A stretch of DNA of 10,455 nt from Saprospiraceae bacterium (GTDB lineage Bacteria > Bacteroidota > Bacteroidia > Chitinophagales > Saprospiraceae): NCBI GenBank assembly GCA_014379065.1, contig JACMMM010000023.1, positions 1-10,455 on the forward strand, written 5' to 3'. This document shows positions 1-6,705 of the stretch, in pieces (the stretch's first letter is position 1; each line of letters opens with the position of its first letter). The translations under genes were made by a program, and so were the position numbers. A model generated the notes under the pieces. It saw only the letters and a list, made by a program, of their open reading frames with translations, did no database searches and was not told the DNA's origin.

Positions 1-1
1 T

Positions 2-136
2 CAACGCCATCGCCGCGCCCATCATCGGCTTGTCGATCGGGTCGCCGCTCTCCTCGTCAACGGAAAACATCGGCGTGCGTAGTTCGTTGTACTCGGTCGG
101 TACCCGCCAGTCCTTGTACCAATCGGAAGCTTGCAT
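2..136 (-). other. GC-rich open frame at left edge, possible fragment of a different gene
   Basis: On the minus strand a frame stays open from about 157 to the window edge. It has a candidate ATG at 136-134 and reads MQASDWYKDWRVPTEYNE, then continues with an acidic, proline-containing stretch. Its third codon positions are almost all G or C, and a hand count gives about 62% G+C for positions 2-120, well above the DNA to its right. It overlaps the end of the AbfB gene in another frame. I do not recognise the protein. It could be a piece of a foreign or neighbouring gene joined here by recombination, or an assembly join at a contig end. A plus-strand frame from position 3 shares the same GC-rich third positions, so the coding strand is not certain. 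Confidence 0.3.
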
Positions 137-443
137 CCTTGTAGTCAAGGTCACTGCTCAATGCTGAGAGCCAAATAAGATAGTTGGAGTGTCTTAAGTA
201 CTGGCCTGGGTAGTTTACCGATTCAAATCGAATGCAATTGGGGCAATCGGGTATTCCGGCGTTCACTAATTTGAAGGATGCATCCTGCCTGTCAAGGTCT
301 GACAGCATCTCGCCAAGGTATCCTTTCGAATCGCTGTGTCGGAGGTACCGGGTTGGATAGTTGATTGATTGGACCGAGATGTTTTGTGCGGCGCAGCATA
401 GGGAAAATAGCGCCATCATTGCGATTGAAATTGCGTTTTTCAT
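57..443 (-). CDS. secreted AbfB (CBM42-like) domain protein, apparently truncated
   Basis: The protein has 128 residues. Residues 1-20 form a signal peptide (lysine, hydrophobic core, CCAAQ), so it is exported. Two tandem repeats follow, about 24-62 and 71-110. Each has the pattern S-x-NYP-x-x-YLRHS, then SDLD-x-x-DASF-x-LV, the hallmark of AbfB/CBM42 arabinofuranose-binding beta-trefoil domains. A beta-trefoil needs three such repeats and only two are present. After the second repeat (SFRLVQGLAG, ending near 102) the frame enters GC-rich DNA and stops 15 codons later with no AbfB-like sequence, so the third repeat appears lost. No catalytic domain is visible; a two-repeat fold cannot be excluded. 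The start at 443 is the only Met that keeps the signal peptide. It is probably expressed from the palindrome-linked promoter at 505-551. The family call is firm; sugar specificity is not. Confidence 0.75.
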   Translation of the reverse strand: MKNAISIAMMALFSLCCAAQNISVQSINYPTRYLRHSDSKGYLGEMLSDLDRQDASFKLVNAGIPDCPNCIRFESVNYPGQYLRHSNYLIWLSALSSDLDYKDASFRLVQGLAGTDRVQRTTHADVFR

Positions 444-504
444 GTTTTAAAATGTTGATTTAATTGTGCTGTGTCAAAAATGACGTGATGTTTTTTTGTT
501 GATA

Positions 505-551
505 CAAAGGTCTGGGCTACGATAGAGGGCTTCGACCACATGATGATGTGG
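505..551 (-). promoter_or_regulatory. palindrome-linked promoter, copy 1 (faces AbfB gene)
   Basis: Read on the minus strand, the palindrome CCACATCATCATGTGG (551-536) is followed after 23 bp by GACCTTTG (512-505), one base off the Bacteroidota -7 box TAnnTTTG. Transcription would begin about 5-7 bp further on, giving a leader of roughly 55 nt before the AbfB start at 443. The palindrome centre falls near -42, where an activator would contact RNA polymerase in place of the -33 box. A 22-base stretch including the palindrome is identical in copy 2. Confidence 0.6.
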
Positions 552-584
552 CTCTGTACGGAAGCTGCAGGCGATCAGGCAGCA

Positions 585-621
585 TAAAAAATGCCCTCCC
601 GGCACAAGGCCAGGAGGGCAT
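585..621 (-). terminator. intrinsic terminator after the 269-residue secreted protein gene
   Basis: On the minus strand a 9-bp perfect stem, ATGCCCTCC with GGAGGGCAT (621-613 and 599-591), encloses a 13-nt loop and is followed at once by a run of six T. It lies 21 bp past the stop codon at 643. It should end that transcript before the next promoter (505-551). Confidence 0.85.
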
Positions 622-642
622 TATATAAACCGCAAAATTTTC

Positions 643-1452
643 CTATAGTCGGTCAATAATAATCCGCACATCTCCCTTGACAAGTGTAGTAGCCACATCA
701 GTCTTTCTTAGCAATTTTTTCATGCTTTTCCCGGGGTGGACTTTTTTGAAATAGTCATCGAAATTAGAGGAGAGGTACTGCTTCATGTCTGCATAGGCGT
801 CAATCGTAATCATATCATAGGGCAGCGAAGCACCGAAAGGGAATTCCAACCCTAGTAGAAGCCATTGTTCCAGATTACCGTCTTTTACACGGGCATCGTG
901 AATGGGTTTCCATATCTCTTGCTCCATTTTAGTGTGGTCTTCGCGGGTTTTTCCGGCGGGCTGTTTAAAGTAATTGTAGACCGTGACAGTGGGTTTGGGA
1001 GCACCTGATGGGACCATATTATTTTGATCAATGGTTGACCAAACCTCTGTTTTGACAAAGGCTCTGATCGCATCTGCCCGGAGCACCAAATCAATTTCTT
1101 CAACCGTCAACAGCGACTTCCAGTTGTCAGGCAGGAAGGGCTTTTCGAGATAGTTGGCAAGTTGGTCGGTCCCAGTCAGGACGTTGAGGGTGACATAGTC
1201 GTATTCACTGCTTGCACCCCTTGGCGACACCATTTTCGAGAGCGACCAGCCGCCCTGCGTGTGCAATGTGTTTACTTTATACGCCACAATTTTTTTCCAG
1301 GCTTGCGCCAACTTCAAAAAATCGTCATTCATTTCTGGCGCTATTTTGTGGTAACCGAGCGCTAAGTAAGTGGTCGTTTTGGATTGGGCTGAGGCGGGGC
1401 TTACTTGGAAGTAGAACAGCGCTAAGATGGGGAGAAAAAGAAAGTTTTTCAT
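643..1452 (-). CDS. secreted protein with two copies of a small alpha/beta domain, function unknown
   Basis: The protein has 269 residues. A signal peptide spans 1-22 (MKNFLFLPIL core, cut after SASAQ or nearby), so it is exported. The mature part is an internal duplication. Residues about 51-102 and 180-227 align on W-K-x-I, a later W, then P-x-GAS, YD-x-x-T and a final YL, and each half is preceded by a short strand-rich stretch. The length and pattern of each half suggest a dimeric alpha/beta-barrel (ferredoxin-like) fold, which is inference. No catalytic motif is seen. The start at 1452 is the Met opening the signal peptide. Two candidate promoters precede it: TATATTTG at 1503-1496 with a leader of about 40 nt, and the palindrome-linked one at 1597-1643 with a leader of about 140 nt. 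A strong terminator follows. I do not assign a function. Confidence 0.75.
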   Translation of the reverse strand: MKNFLFLPILALFYFQVSPASAQSKTTTYLALGYHKIAPEMNDDFLKLAQAWKKIVAYKVNTLHTQGGWSLSKMVSPRGASSEYDYVTLNVLTGTDQLANYLEKPFLPDNWKSLLTVEEIDLVLRADAIRAFVKTEVWSTIDQNNMVPSGAPKPTVTVYNYFKQPAGKTREDHTKMEQEIWKPIHDARVKDGNLEQWLLLGLEFPFGASLPYDMITIDAYADMKQYLSSNFDDYFKKVHPGKSMKKLLRKTDVATTLVKGDVRIIIDRL

Positions 1453-1495
1453 TGTTTGGATGTTGTAAGATGTTAAAGTGAAATAATAGAAGCTG

Positions 1496-1503
1496 CAAAT
1501 ATA
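1496..1503 (-). promoter_or_regulatory. proximal -7 box TATATTTG for the 269-residue protein gene
   Basis: The minus strand has an exact match to the Bacteroidota -7 consensus TAnnTTTG, about 44 bp before the ATG at 1452. The upstream -33 region is weak (GTTTACC at roughly the right distance). It could act as a basal promoter alongside the distal palindrome-linked one. Confidence 0.4.
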
Positions 1504-1596
1504 AAACCATGCCTATTGGCAGGTAAACCGGAAAACAGCGAAATATAAAATTATACACAAGCTCCGATAATCATTAAAATTGAGTTGTCAATAGGA

Positions 1597-1643
1597 CAAA
1601 GGTCTGGGACAATTCGAAGGCCTTCGACCACATGATGATGTGG
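1597..1643 (-). promoter_or_regulatory. palindrome-linked promoter, copy 2 (faces 269-residue protein gene)
   Basis: Minus strand: CCACATCATCATGTGG (1643-1628), a 23-bp spacer, then GACCTTTG (1604-1597). Spacing and -7 box match copy 1 exactly. The spacer also holds a perfect 14-bp palindrome, TCGAAGGCCTTCGA (1614-1627), only partly kept in the other copies. The element lies between divergent genes, so the symmetric site could also affect the UPF0158 gene, but no well-placed -7 box is visible in that direction. Confidence 0.6.
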
Positions 1644-1644
1644 G

Positions 1645-2088
1645 ATGGTAGGAGAATTAGTAACCTTGCAGCAAACAAACGCCGCGCTCATGGAAGAAAT
1701 CATCAAAGAAATTGCTGAACGGAATGACACAGGAGAGGTCGTGTTTTTGCATAAGCAAACGCATGAAATCCTTTCGTACCCCGCGCCAGACCGGTCTGGA
1801 TACAACGAATACGACTATCTAGCAGAGGAGGTGTTGGCCATAACGGACGCCGCCCCGGACTTGTACATCCAGTTTGACCCGCCCGACACACGGGAATCCT
1901 ATAAAATCATGGAAGGATTTGTGGAAACCTTACAGAACGAAAAACTCAAGGTGCTTTTATTAGGTTCACTGAATTCAAAAAAGCCCTTCCGCAACTTTCG
2001 CAATGCCATCGAAATAGAAGGTATAGAGGATGGCTGGTATGATTACAAGGATGCTTACATGCAAATGAGCGTGAGGGATAAACTATAA
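1645..2088 (+). CDS. UPF0158 family protein
   Basis: The protein has up to 147 residues, is soluble, and has no signal peptide or membrane segment. The family pattern is clear: EIAERNDTGEVVFLHKQTHE near the N-terminus, then an acidic stretch, then a motif with PPDTRESYKIMEGFVETL, and a C-terminal part with KKPFRNFRNAIE followed by a GW-Y/W stretch. These are the conserved blocks of UPF0158, small bacterial proteins of unknown function. The start is uncertain. The Met at 1645 is almost the earliest possible (a stop lies three codons before) and touches the palindrome at 1628-1643. The Met at 1690 gives an N-terminus closer to the usual family start, in a 132-residue protein. Neither has a clear ribosome binding site. 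The gene is divergent from the secreted-protein gene and convergent with the kinase. Confidence 0.8.
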   Translation: MVGELVTLQQTNAALMEEIIKEIAERNDTGEVVFLHKQTHEILSYPAPDRSGYNEYDYLAEEVLAITDAAPDLYIQFDPPDTRESYKIMEGFVETLQNEKLKVLLLGSLNSKKPFRNFRNAIEIEGIEDGWYDYKDAYMQMSVRDKL

Positions 2089-2095
2089 ACAGGAA

Positions 2096-2108
2096 TTCCC
2101 TACGGGAA
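2096..2108. other. small hairpin between convergent genes
   Basis: TTCCC-TAC-GGGAA forms a 5-bp stem just after the UPF0158 stop. It lacks a T tract on either strand, so it is at best a weak terminator. The rest of 2089-2154 shows nothing else. Confidence 0.25.
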
Positions 2109-2154
2109 ACGATATGCGCAGTAAGGGCTCGGCAGTAACAGTGAGTACAACCTT

Positions 2155-5100
2155 TTATTTCAACGCCGCCATTCGAAGCACAACACAAAACCCATCCTCC
2201 CGCAAAACCTCCAGCCTCCCCCTAATCCTCTCCGTCCGCAGCTGCATATTGGAAGTGCCCAGCCCCGTGGTTTTGTAGCCCTTCTCCACTATCTGCCCAT
2301 TGTCGCAAATGCGCATTTCAAAGCCCTCGCCCGTTTTTTTCAGGCTGACGGTCACGGTGTCGCCGTTGCTGTGTTTGGCCGCGTTGGTGATGGCTTCTTT
2401 GTAGATCAGGTAAATATTTTGGCGGACGTTGGTGGACAGGTTTTGCTTTAGGGAGAGATGATCTGTTTGAATGTCAAAGCGAATGTCCCGGGGCGTGAGC
2501 GTTTCTTCTGCGTGTTCGCGCATGCGGTCCAGCAGGTTTTCGAGTTTGTCTTTGCGGGCATCAATGGCCCACACCGTGTCGCGCATGTGCGCCATGGCAT
2601 TGCGGCTGATCTCGCTGATGCGCTGGAGTTTGCTTTTGTCCTTTTCGGGAGCAGTGAGTTCCAGAGCCTCGGATTGCATGGCCAATCCTGCGAGCAAAGT
2701 GCCCACGTCGTCGTGCAGGTCGCTGGAGATTTGGACGCGCATGCGTTCGATTTTAAGGGCTTGTTGGAGGCGGTACCAAAGCCAGCCGTAGATGATTCCG
2801 CCGAGACTGAAAGCGCAGAGCAAGTAGAACCACCACGTTTTGTAAAAAGGGGTTTGGATGTTGATCTTTAGTGTTTTAGGTGTTCTCGACCAAACGCCGT
2901 CAGAGTTGGCAGCGAGGATTTCTAAAGTATAATGGCCGGGCGGCAGGTTCGCATATCTCGCAAAGCCGAGCTTTCCGCTTTTTACCCACTTGTCGTCGTA
3001 ACCCACCAGCCGATATTGGAATTGATTGGCTGAAGGGTTGCTAAACTCCAGGGCGACAAACTCAAACGACAAGGTATTTTGCGCATAAGGCATATCCAGT
3101 GATTCGATAACTTCGGCCTGTTGCTCCGTTTCATAGGGTTCATCATTGGCAAATATTCGGGTGATTTGTACCTGTGGCTCGAAAGGAACATTACGTATGC
3201 TGTCTGGGTGAAAAATAACCAGCCCTCCTACTCCGCCTGCCCAGATTTTCCCATCAGCAGCAAGATAAAAAGCGCCCTCATTGAATTCAGAACCAAACAG
3301 CCCGTCCATGGGTAAGTAACGGTGGATACTCCGCTGAGCCGTATCGTATCGCAGTAACCCCTGATTGCTGCTTAGCCAAAGATACCCACGTTGGTCGGGT
3401 ATCACATTGTAGTAGGTTGCATTGGGAAGTCCGTCATTAGTTTCGTTAAGCAAGTGGGCTTCGAGCTTGGCATTGATGTTCAACAGGCCGGCACTACAGG
3501 CCACCCAAATCCCCTGATCGCCCGCTTTTTCAAAAAAACCAGTACAATTCCCCAGTCCATCAATGCTTTTTATAAATTCCAGTTTATCAGCATTGCGCTT
3601 AAAAACCAGCAGCCGTTCATAATTCTCCGCCAGAAAGATATGCGCTTGATTATCCGCGAAAATTGCCGTCAAGTATGTAGGCTGATTGTTGGTGGAGAGC
3701 TGTAGCGCCCAAAAGTGGTATTTCCCTTCGCCCGTATATTCAAGCCGAAAAACACCTTTAGGCGTCAAAACGAACGTGTTTTCGGCAGAAATGGAACAAA
3801 TATCTACGATTTTCTGGGGAAGCTGCTCCATTAATTGCAGTTTTTGCTTACCCCGATTCCATTTGAAAAGGTATTTTCCTGAAAAGCCCCAATCTCCTTG
3901 ATCGGGGAAATACATCTTGCCTTTAAATTTCAGTCGTTGTTCGATTTCTTTGAAATAGGTGTCGATTGTGTGGATCAATTGTCCGTCAGGGGAGTAAACA
4001 AAAAGTCCTTTTTCAGGCTCGCTGCACCAGATATTGCCATCAGGCCCTTTCTGGAATTGCCAAAATGAGTTGCCCCTGGCTGCTTGCGGGATAAAAAATT
4101 TATTTTTCCGTAAATTGACATAACTGAACCCATATTTCCAGTGGGATACCCATAGGTTGTCTTGTCTGTCTATGTATAAGTTTTTAACTTCGTTGTCCAG
4201 CAAACTGAAAGGATTGTCCGCTTCATGAACGAACCGTTGGGTGAATTTTCTCGAGATCCGATCAAATAACCAAAGTCCGGCTTTTTCTGTGGCGACAAAC
4301 AGAAAGCGTTCCTGAAAAGGGTAGACCGACCACACATCTCCCGCTGAGATAGCCTCAAACTTGGAATAACATTTCGATATGCCGGTTTTCGGATTAAATG
4401 CCGCAATTCCGTTCTGCAAACCCAGCCAAGCAAGGGTATCGTTTTCGACAAAAACTTCATGTACTTTACTGGCAGTACTCCCTCCCCGGAAAAAGGTTCG
4501 TAGTGCAAAACCTCGAGTCAAATCAATGATATCCAAGCCTGTAGTATCAAACTCTGAACAAAGTATCTGCCTGACTTCCCCTGAATTGTCCAGAATCACG
4601 GCACTTCGTTTGCCATTCATTTGACATACGATGCTATCACAACCAGTATACGTATCGAACCAATGTAAATAACCCTGGTCTCCAAGGCCCACTCGAAGCC
4701 ATAGCCTACCTTTTTGATCCAGGTGAAAGGCATAATAGTCCTCCGTGGAACGCTGTCCAATTTGATTCTTTAGTTGAAAAGTATCAAAGTGGTCATAAGC
4801 GCGAACATACCGATGCAGGGCGTTGTAGCTCGTAAACCATAAGTCTCCACTTTTCTGATCCTCAAAACAAGCACTGGTCACGATATTTCCCACCAAACTG
4901 TGGGCCTTGGATGGATTGGAGCGATAAACCTTGACGTTTTGCCCATCAAAACGGTTTAAACCATCCGCTGTAGCCGCCCACACAAAACCTCGGCTGTCCC
5001 GAGAAATAAACGGGCAGGTGCCTTGAGAAAGCCCTTTGTCGCGATCGAGCCGTTGGAAATCAAGACCGAATTGTTGTGCAGCCAAAAAAGGCAAAAAGGC

Positions 5101-5166
5101 TACCATGCTCCCGAAGAGCGTGATAGCCTTTTTTATTAAGCCTTGCTTTTTGCTTGCTGGAATCAT
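2155..5166 (-). CDS. two-component sensor histidine kinase with periplasmic propeller and Y_Y_Y domain
   Basis: The protein has 1003 residues. Residues 1-28 are a signal peptide (LIKKAITLFGSMVAFLPFLAAQ). Residues about 35-685 are beta-propeller repeats of the Reg_prop type (for example GLSQGTCPFISRDSRGFVW and LYIDRQDNLWVSH), followed by a Y_Y_Y domain at about 690-770 (YRLVGYDDKWV, LPPGHYTLEI). One membrane helix spans about 777-800. The cytoplasmic part is a HisKA_3 domain with His818 in DLHDDVG, and an HATPase_c domain with N box KEAITNAAKH (Asn928), DNG at 955-957 and GLG at 968-970. All key kinase residues are present. Unlike the hybrid sensors of Bacteroides polysaccharide loci, it carries no receiver or AraC domain, so the separate regulator at 5867-6508 is its likely partner. 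The frame stays open to 5385, but the Met at 5166 opens the signal peptide, follows a GGGGAGG-like site, and avoids overlap with the preceding gene. The ligand is unknown. Confidence 0.93.
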   Translation of the reverse strand: MIPASKKQGLIKKAITLFGSMVAFLPFLAAQQFGLDFQRLDRDKGLSQGTCPFISRDSRGFVWAATADGLNRFDGQNVKVYRSNPSKAHSLVGNIVTSACFEDQKSGDLWFTSYNALHRYVRAYDHFDTFQLKNQIGQRSTEDYYAFHLDQKGRLWLRVGLGDQGYLHWFDTYTGCDSIVCQMNGKRSAVILDNSGEVRQILCSEFDTTGLDIIDLTRGFALRTFFRGGSTASKVHEVFVENDTLAWLGLQNGIAAFNPKTGISKCYSKFEAISAGDVWSVYPFQERFLFVATEKAGLWLFDRISRKFTQRFVHEADNPFSLLDNEVKNLYIDRQDNLWVSHWKYGFSYVNLRKNKFFIPQAARGNSFWQFQKGPDGNIWCSEPEKGLFVYSPDGQLIHTIDTYFKEIEQRLKFKGKMYFPDQGDWGFSGKYLFKWNRGKQKLQLMEQLPQKIVDICSISAENTFVLTPKGVFRLEYTGEGKYHFWALQLSTNNQPTYLTAIFADNQAHIFLAENYERLLVFKRNADKLEFIKSIDGLGNCTGFFEKAGDQGIWVACSAGLLNINAKLEAHLLNETNDGLPNATYYNVIPDQRGYLWLSSNQGLLRYDTAQRSIHRYLPMDGLFGSEFNEGAFYLAADGKIWAGGVGGLVIFHPDSIRNVPFEPQVQITRIFANDEPYETEQQAEVIESLDMPYAQNTLSFEFVALEFSNPSANQFQYRLVGYDDKWVKSGKLGFARYANLPPGHYTLEILAANSDGVWSRTPKTLKINIQTPFYKTWWFYLLCAFSLGGIIYGWLWYRLQQALKIERMRVQISSDLHDDVGTLLAGLAMQSEALELTAPEKDKSKLQRISEISRNAMAHMRDTVWAIDARKDKLENLLDRMREHAEETLTPRDIRFDIQTDHLSLKQNLSTNVRQNIYLIYKEAITNAAKHSNGDTVTVSLKKTGEGFEMRICDNGQIVEKGYKTTGLGTSNMQLRTERIRGRLEVLREDGFCVVLRMAALK

Positions 5167-5200
5167 GGTTGCCTCCCCAAGCTGCAAGTTTACGTTGAAA

Positions 5201-5800
5201 TTATGGGTAATCGTCGCCACAATGGGGTGGGCAGGGCAATTCGCTCCGAATTTGTACGCCCATGAGCGCTCCGGCGCTGGTTTGGCCAATGGCGACCAAA
5301 GTGTCAAAGTTTTGTGGCGTTGTTGTAAAGCTACGCTGGATTGTGGAAGGGAAAAATGCGATACGTGATACGCCCGTTTGATCAAGGATCATACGGAGAT
5401 CGGTCCGGCTAAAAAATACGCAGACGCTGTTGTTGCCGCCACCACCGCCTTTAAACGCTACCGACGCAAACATGGAGCGAAAACCTTCCGCATCTAGAAA
5501 ATTGGCGGTCGAACTTGTTTTGGTCCGGTGAACATATTTTTTGGTCCCAGACGTAAATTCAAAGTTGCGCAGCATGGTATTATCAATGGGAGCTGCAGTC
5601 AAACATACGGCAACAAGCCCTACCGTTTCCGTACCCGAAGGCCGATCAAAATGAAAGCGGACACCTTCTGGCATAGGGTTATCTCCGGTTATCAAAGTTT
5701 CAATTTCGGTTTCGGTGTAAACCGCGATCGGTGTTGTTGGAACAAATTCAGGAACGGGCGTTCCAATCAACTGTTTTAGTACTAATTGGCGAAATATCAT
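5201..5800 (-). CDS. unknown 199-residue protein between response regulator and kinase genes
   Basis: I do not recognise this protein. It has 199 residues, no signal peptide and no membrane segment. It is rich in Thr, Phe and Val in alternating patterns that suggest beta structure, with a glycine run (KGGGGGNN) near residue 120 and a C-terminal CPPHCGDDYP in which two cysteines flank PPH, a possible metal or disulfide site. The start at 5800 is the first Met, preceded by an A-rich leader. It lies 66 bp after the regulator gene and its stop is 34 bp before the kinase start, all on one strand, so the three genes are probably co-transcribed. Placement suggests a role tied to the signalling pair, for example as an accessory or effector protein, but nothing in the sequence proves it. 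Confidence 0.7.
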   Translation of the reverse strand: MIFRQLVLKQLIGTPVPEFVPTTPIAVYTETEIETLITGDNPMPEGVRFHFDRPSGTETVGLVAVCLTAAPIDNTMLRNFEFTSGTKKYVHRTKTSSTANFLDAEGFRSMFASVAFKGGGGGNNSVCVFFSRTDLRMILDQTGVSRIAFFPSTIQRSFTTTPQNFDTLVAIGQTSAGALMGVQIRSELPCPPHCGDDYP

Positions 5801-5829
5801 AATTGGTATTGTTTTGTTTGTGATTGTTT

Positions 5830-5869
5830 TTTTACCCGCCGTAGCTTTAGCGAAGGCGGGCAGCCGTCA
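5830..5869. repeat. small palindromic interspersed repeat, copy C
   Basis: CCCGCC-GTAGCTTTAGCGAA-GGCGGG with a preceding TTTTA run and a trailing GCCGTCA. It overlaps the stop codon of the response regulator gene. Two diverged copies lie at 7804-7883. On the minus strand the stem is followed by an A run, not T, so it is not a standard terminator of the regulator transcript. Confidence 0.65.
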
Positions 5870-6508
5870 AATCCTCCCCTCCAACGCCTTCCGAATCACC
5901 TCCGCCTTGCTATTCACCTCCAGCGTCCGGTAAATATGCTTGATATGATCCCGCACGGTGTCAATCGAAATGCTCAATTTGTCGGCGATGAGTTTGTAAC
6001 TCAGCCCGTCAACAAGGCCGTCTACGATCTGTTGCTGGCGGGGCGAAAGAATGTCTTCTTCCTTTCGCTTTTTAGGCATAAAATGCTGCGCAATCTTACG
6101 GGCTATAGAAGGCGACATGAACGAGCCGCCCCGGTGAACCGTAAAAATAGCCTCCTGAATGGTCGGTAGGGGTGTCCGTTTGGAAATATAAGAGCAAGCG
6201 CCCGAACACAAAGACTTGAAAATCTTGTCATCTTCCTCGAACGTCGTGAGCATCACAATATCCGTGTCCGGGAATTTTTGACGGATGTGCCGTATGCCTT
6301 CGATGCCCGACATGCCGGGCAAGCCGATGTCCAGCAACATCACATCAATTTTGGGTGGACGAATAGCGTTAGTGGTTTTTTCCAAAAAATCCTCCACGCT
6401 GTTCGCGACGATGCTGAATTGCAGGGCCGGATGTGCGCTCAAAAAGCTCTCCAGACTTTCCCTGATAACAGTGTCGTCTTCTATAATGGCGAGGTGTATG
6501 TTTTCCAT
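5867..6508 (-). CDS. NarL/FixJ-type (LuxR HTH) response regulator
   Basis: The protein has 213 residues. A receiver domain at about 3-120 has the acidic pair Asp11/Asp12 (IIEDD), phospho-acceptor Asp60 (VMLLDIGLPGMSG), Thr88 and Lys110 (SYISK), all intact. A LuxR-type helix-turn-helix at about 154-211 includes LSPRQQQIVDGLVDGLSYKL and then the SIDTVRDHIKHIYRTL recognition region. HisKA_3 kinases normally pair with this class of regulator, so the kinase encoded two genes downstream is the expected partner. The frame opens earlier, at 6547, but that start lies inside the promoter palindrome; Met at 6508 begins the canonical receiver strand. The stop codon falls within a palindromic repeat. The upstream palindrome-linked promoter suggests autoregulation. 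LuxR-type regulators usually bind short dyads like the one seen. Confidence 0.93.
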   Translation of the reverse strand: MENIHLAIIEDDTVIRESLESFLSAHPALQFSIVANSVEDFLEKTTNAIRPPKIDVMLLDIGLPGMSGIEGIRHIRQKFPDTDIVMLTTFEEDDKIFKSLCSGACSYISKRTPLPTIQEAIFTVHRGGSFMSPSIARKIAQHFMPKKRKEEDILSPRQQQIVDGLVDGLSYKLIADKLSISIDTVRDHIKHIYRTLEVNSKAEVIRKALEGRI

Positions 6509-6512
6509 GGGA

Positions 6513-6559
6513 CAAAGGTAATTGGACTGAACAGGGCCCAGAACCACATGAAGATGTGG
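6513..6559 (-). promoter_or_regulatory. palindrome-linked promoter, copy 3 (faces response regulator operon)
   Basis: Minus strand: CCACATCTTCATGTGG (6559-6544), a 23-bp spacer, then TACCTTTG (6520-6513), a perfect TAnnTTTG box. Only four bases (TCCC) separate the box from the ATG at 6508, so the predicted start of transcription is at or within a base or two of the start codon. The palindrome arms match copies 1 and 2, while the loop differs (CTTC rather than CATC) and the spacer has diverged, which argues for kept function rather than a recent duplication. Confidence 0.65.
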
Positions 6560-6705
6560 GGTGACAATTTATTTGGGATTTTGCGAACAAGATAGGAAGC
6601 GCCAAAGCATTTCAAACCCTTATTATTCCTCAGATCGTCTGGATTAGGTCGCAATTGAAACGAATTCCCGTTATTTGCGCACCCATTCTTAAACACATCC
6701 TTTTC

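Noticed and set aside
536..551. CCACATGATGATGTGG palindrome as an intrinsic terminator hairpin
   Set aside because: The 6-bp stem has no T tract on either strand and lies upstream of promoter boxes at a fixed distance in all three copies, which fits an operator.
2458..2871. Plus-strand open frame of 137 codons opposite the kinase gene
   Set aside because: It is antisense to conserved kinase domains and shows no protein-like motif; it is a shadow of the real gene.
5167..5385. N-terminal extension of the histidine kinase by 73 residues
   Set aside because: The added stretch lacks family similarity, would bury the signal peptide and overlaps the end of the 199-residue gene on the same strand; Met at 5166 is the better start.
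5830..5869. Palindromic repeat as terminator of the regulator gene, separating it from the downstream genes
   Set aside because: On the minus strand the stem is followed by A residues rather than T, so read-through into the 199-residue and kinase genes is expected.
6509..6547. Upstream start for the response regulator
   Set aside because: It begins inside the promoter palindrome and adds 13 residues before the canonical receiver strand.
6278..6605. Overlapping plus- and minus-strand frames across the regulator start
   Set aside because: They are antisense or out of frame to the well-supported receiver domain and have no recognisable features.
6655..6705. Upstream TTG start of the first YeeE/YedE gene
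   Set aside because: The extra 17 residues do not resemble the family N-terminus, and ATG at 6706 is the standard start.
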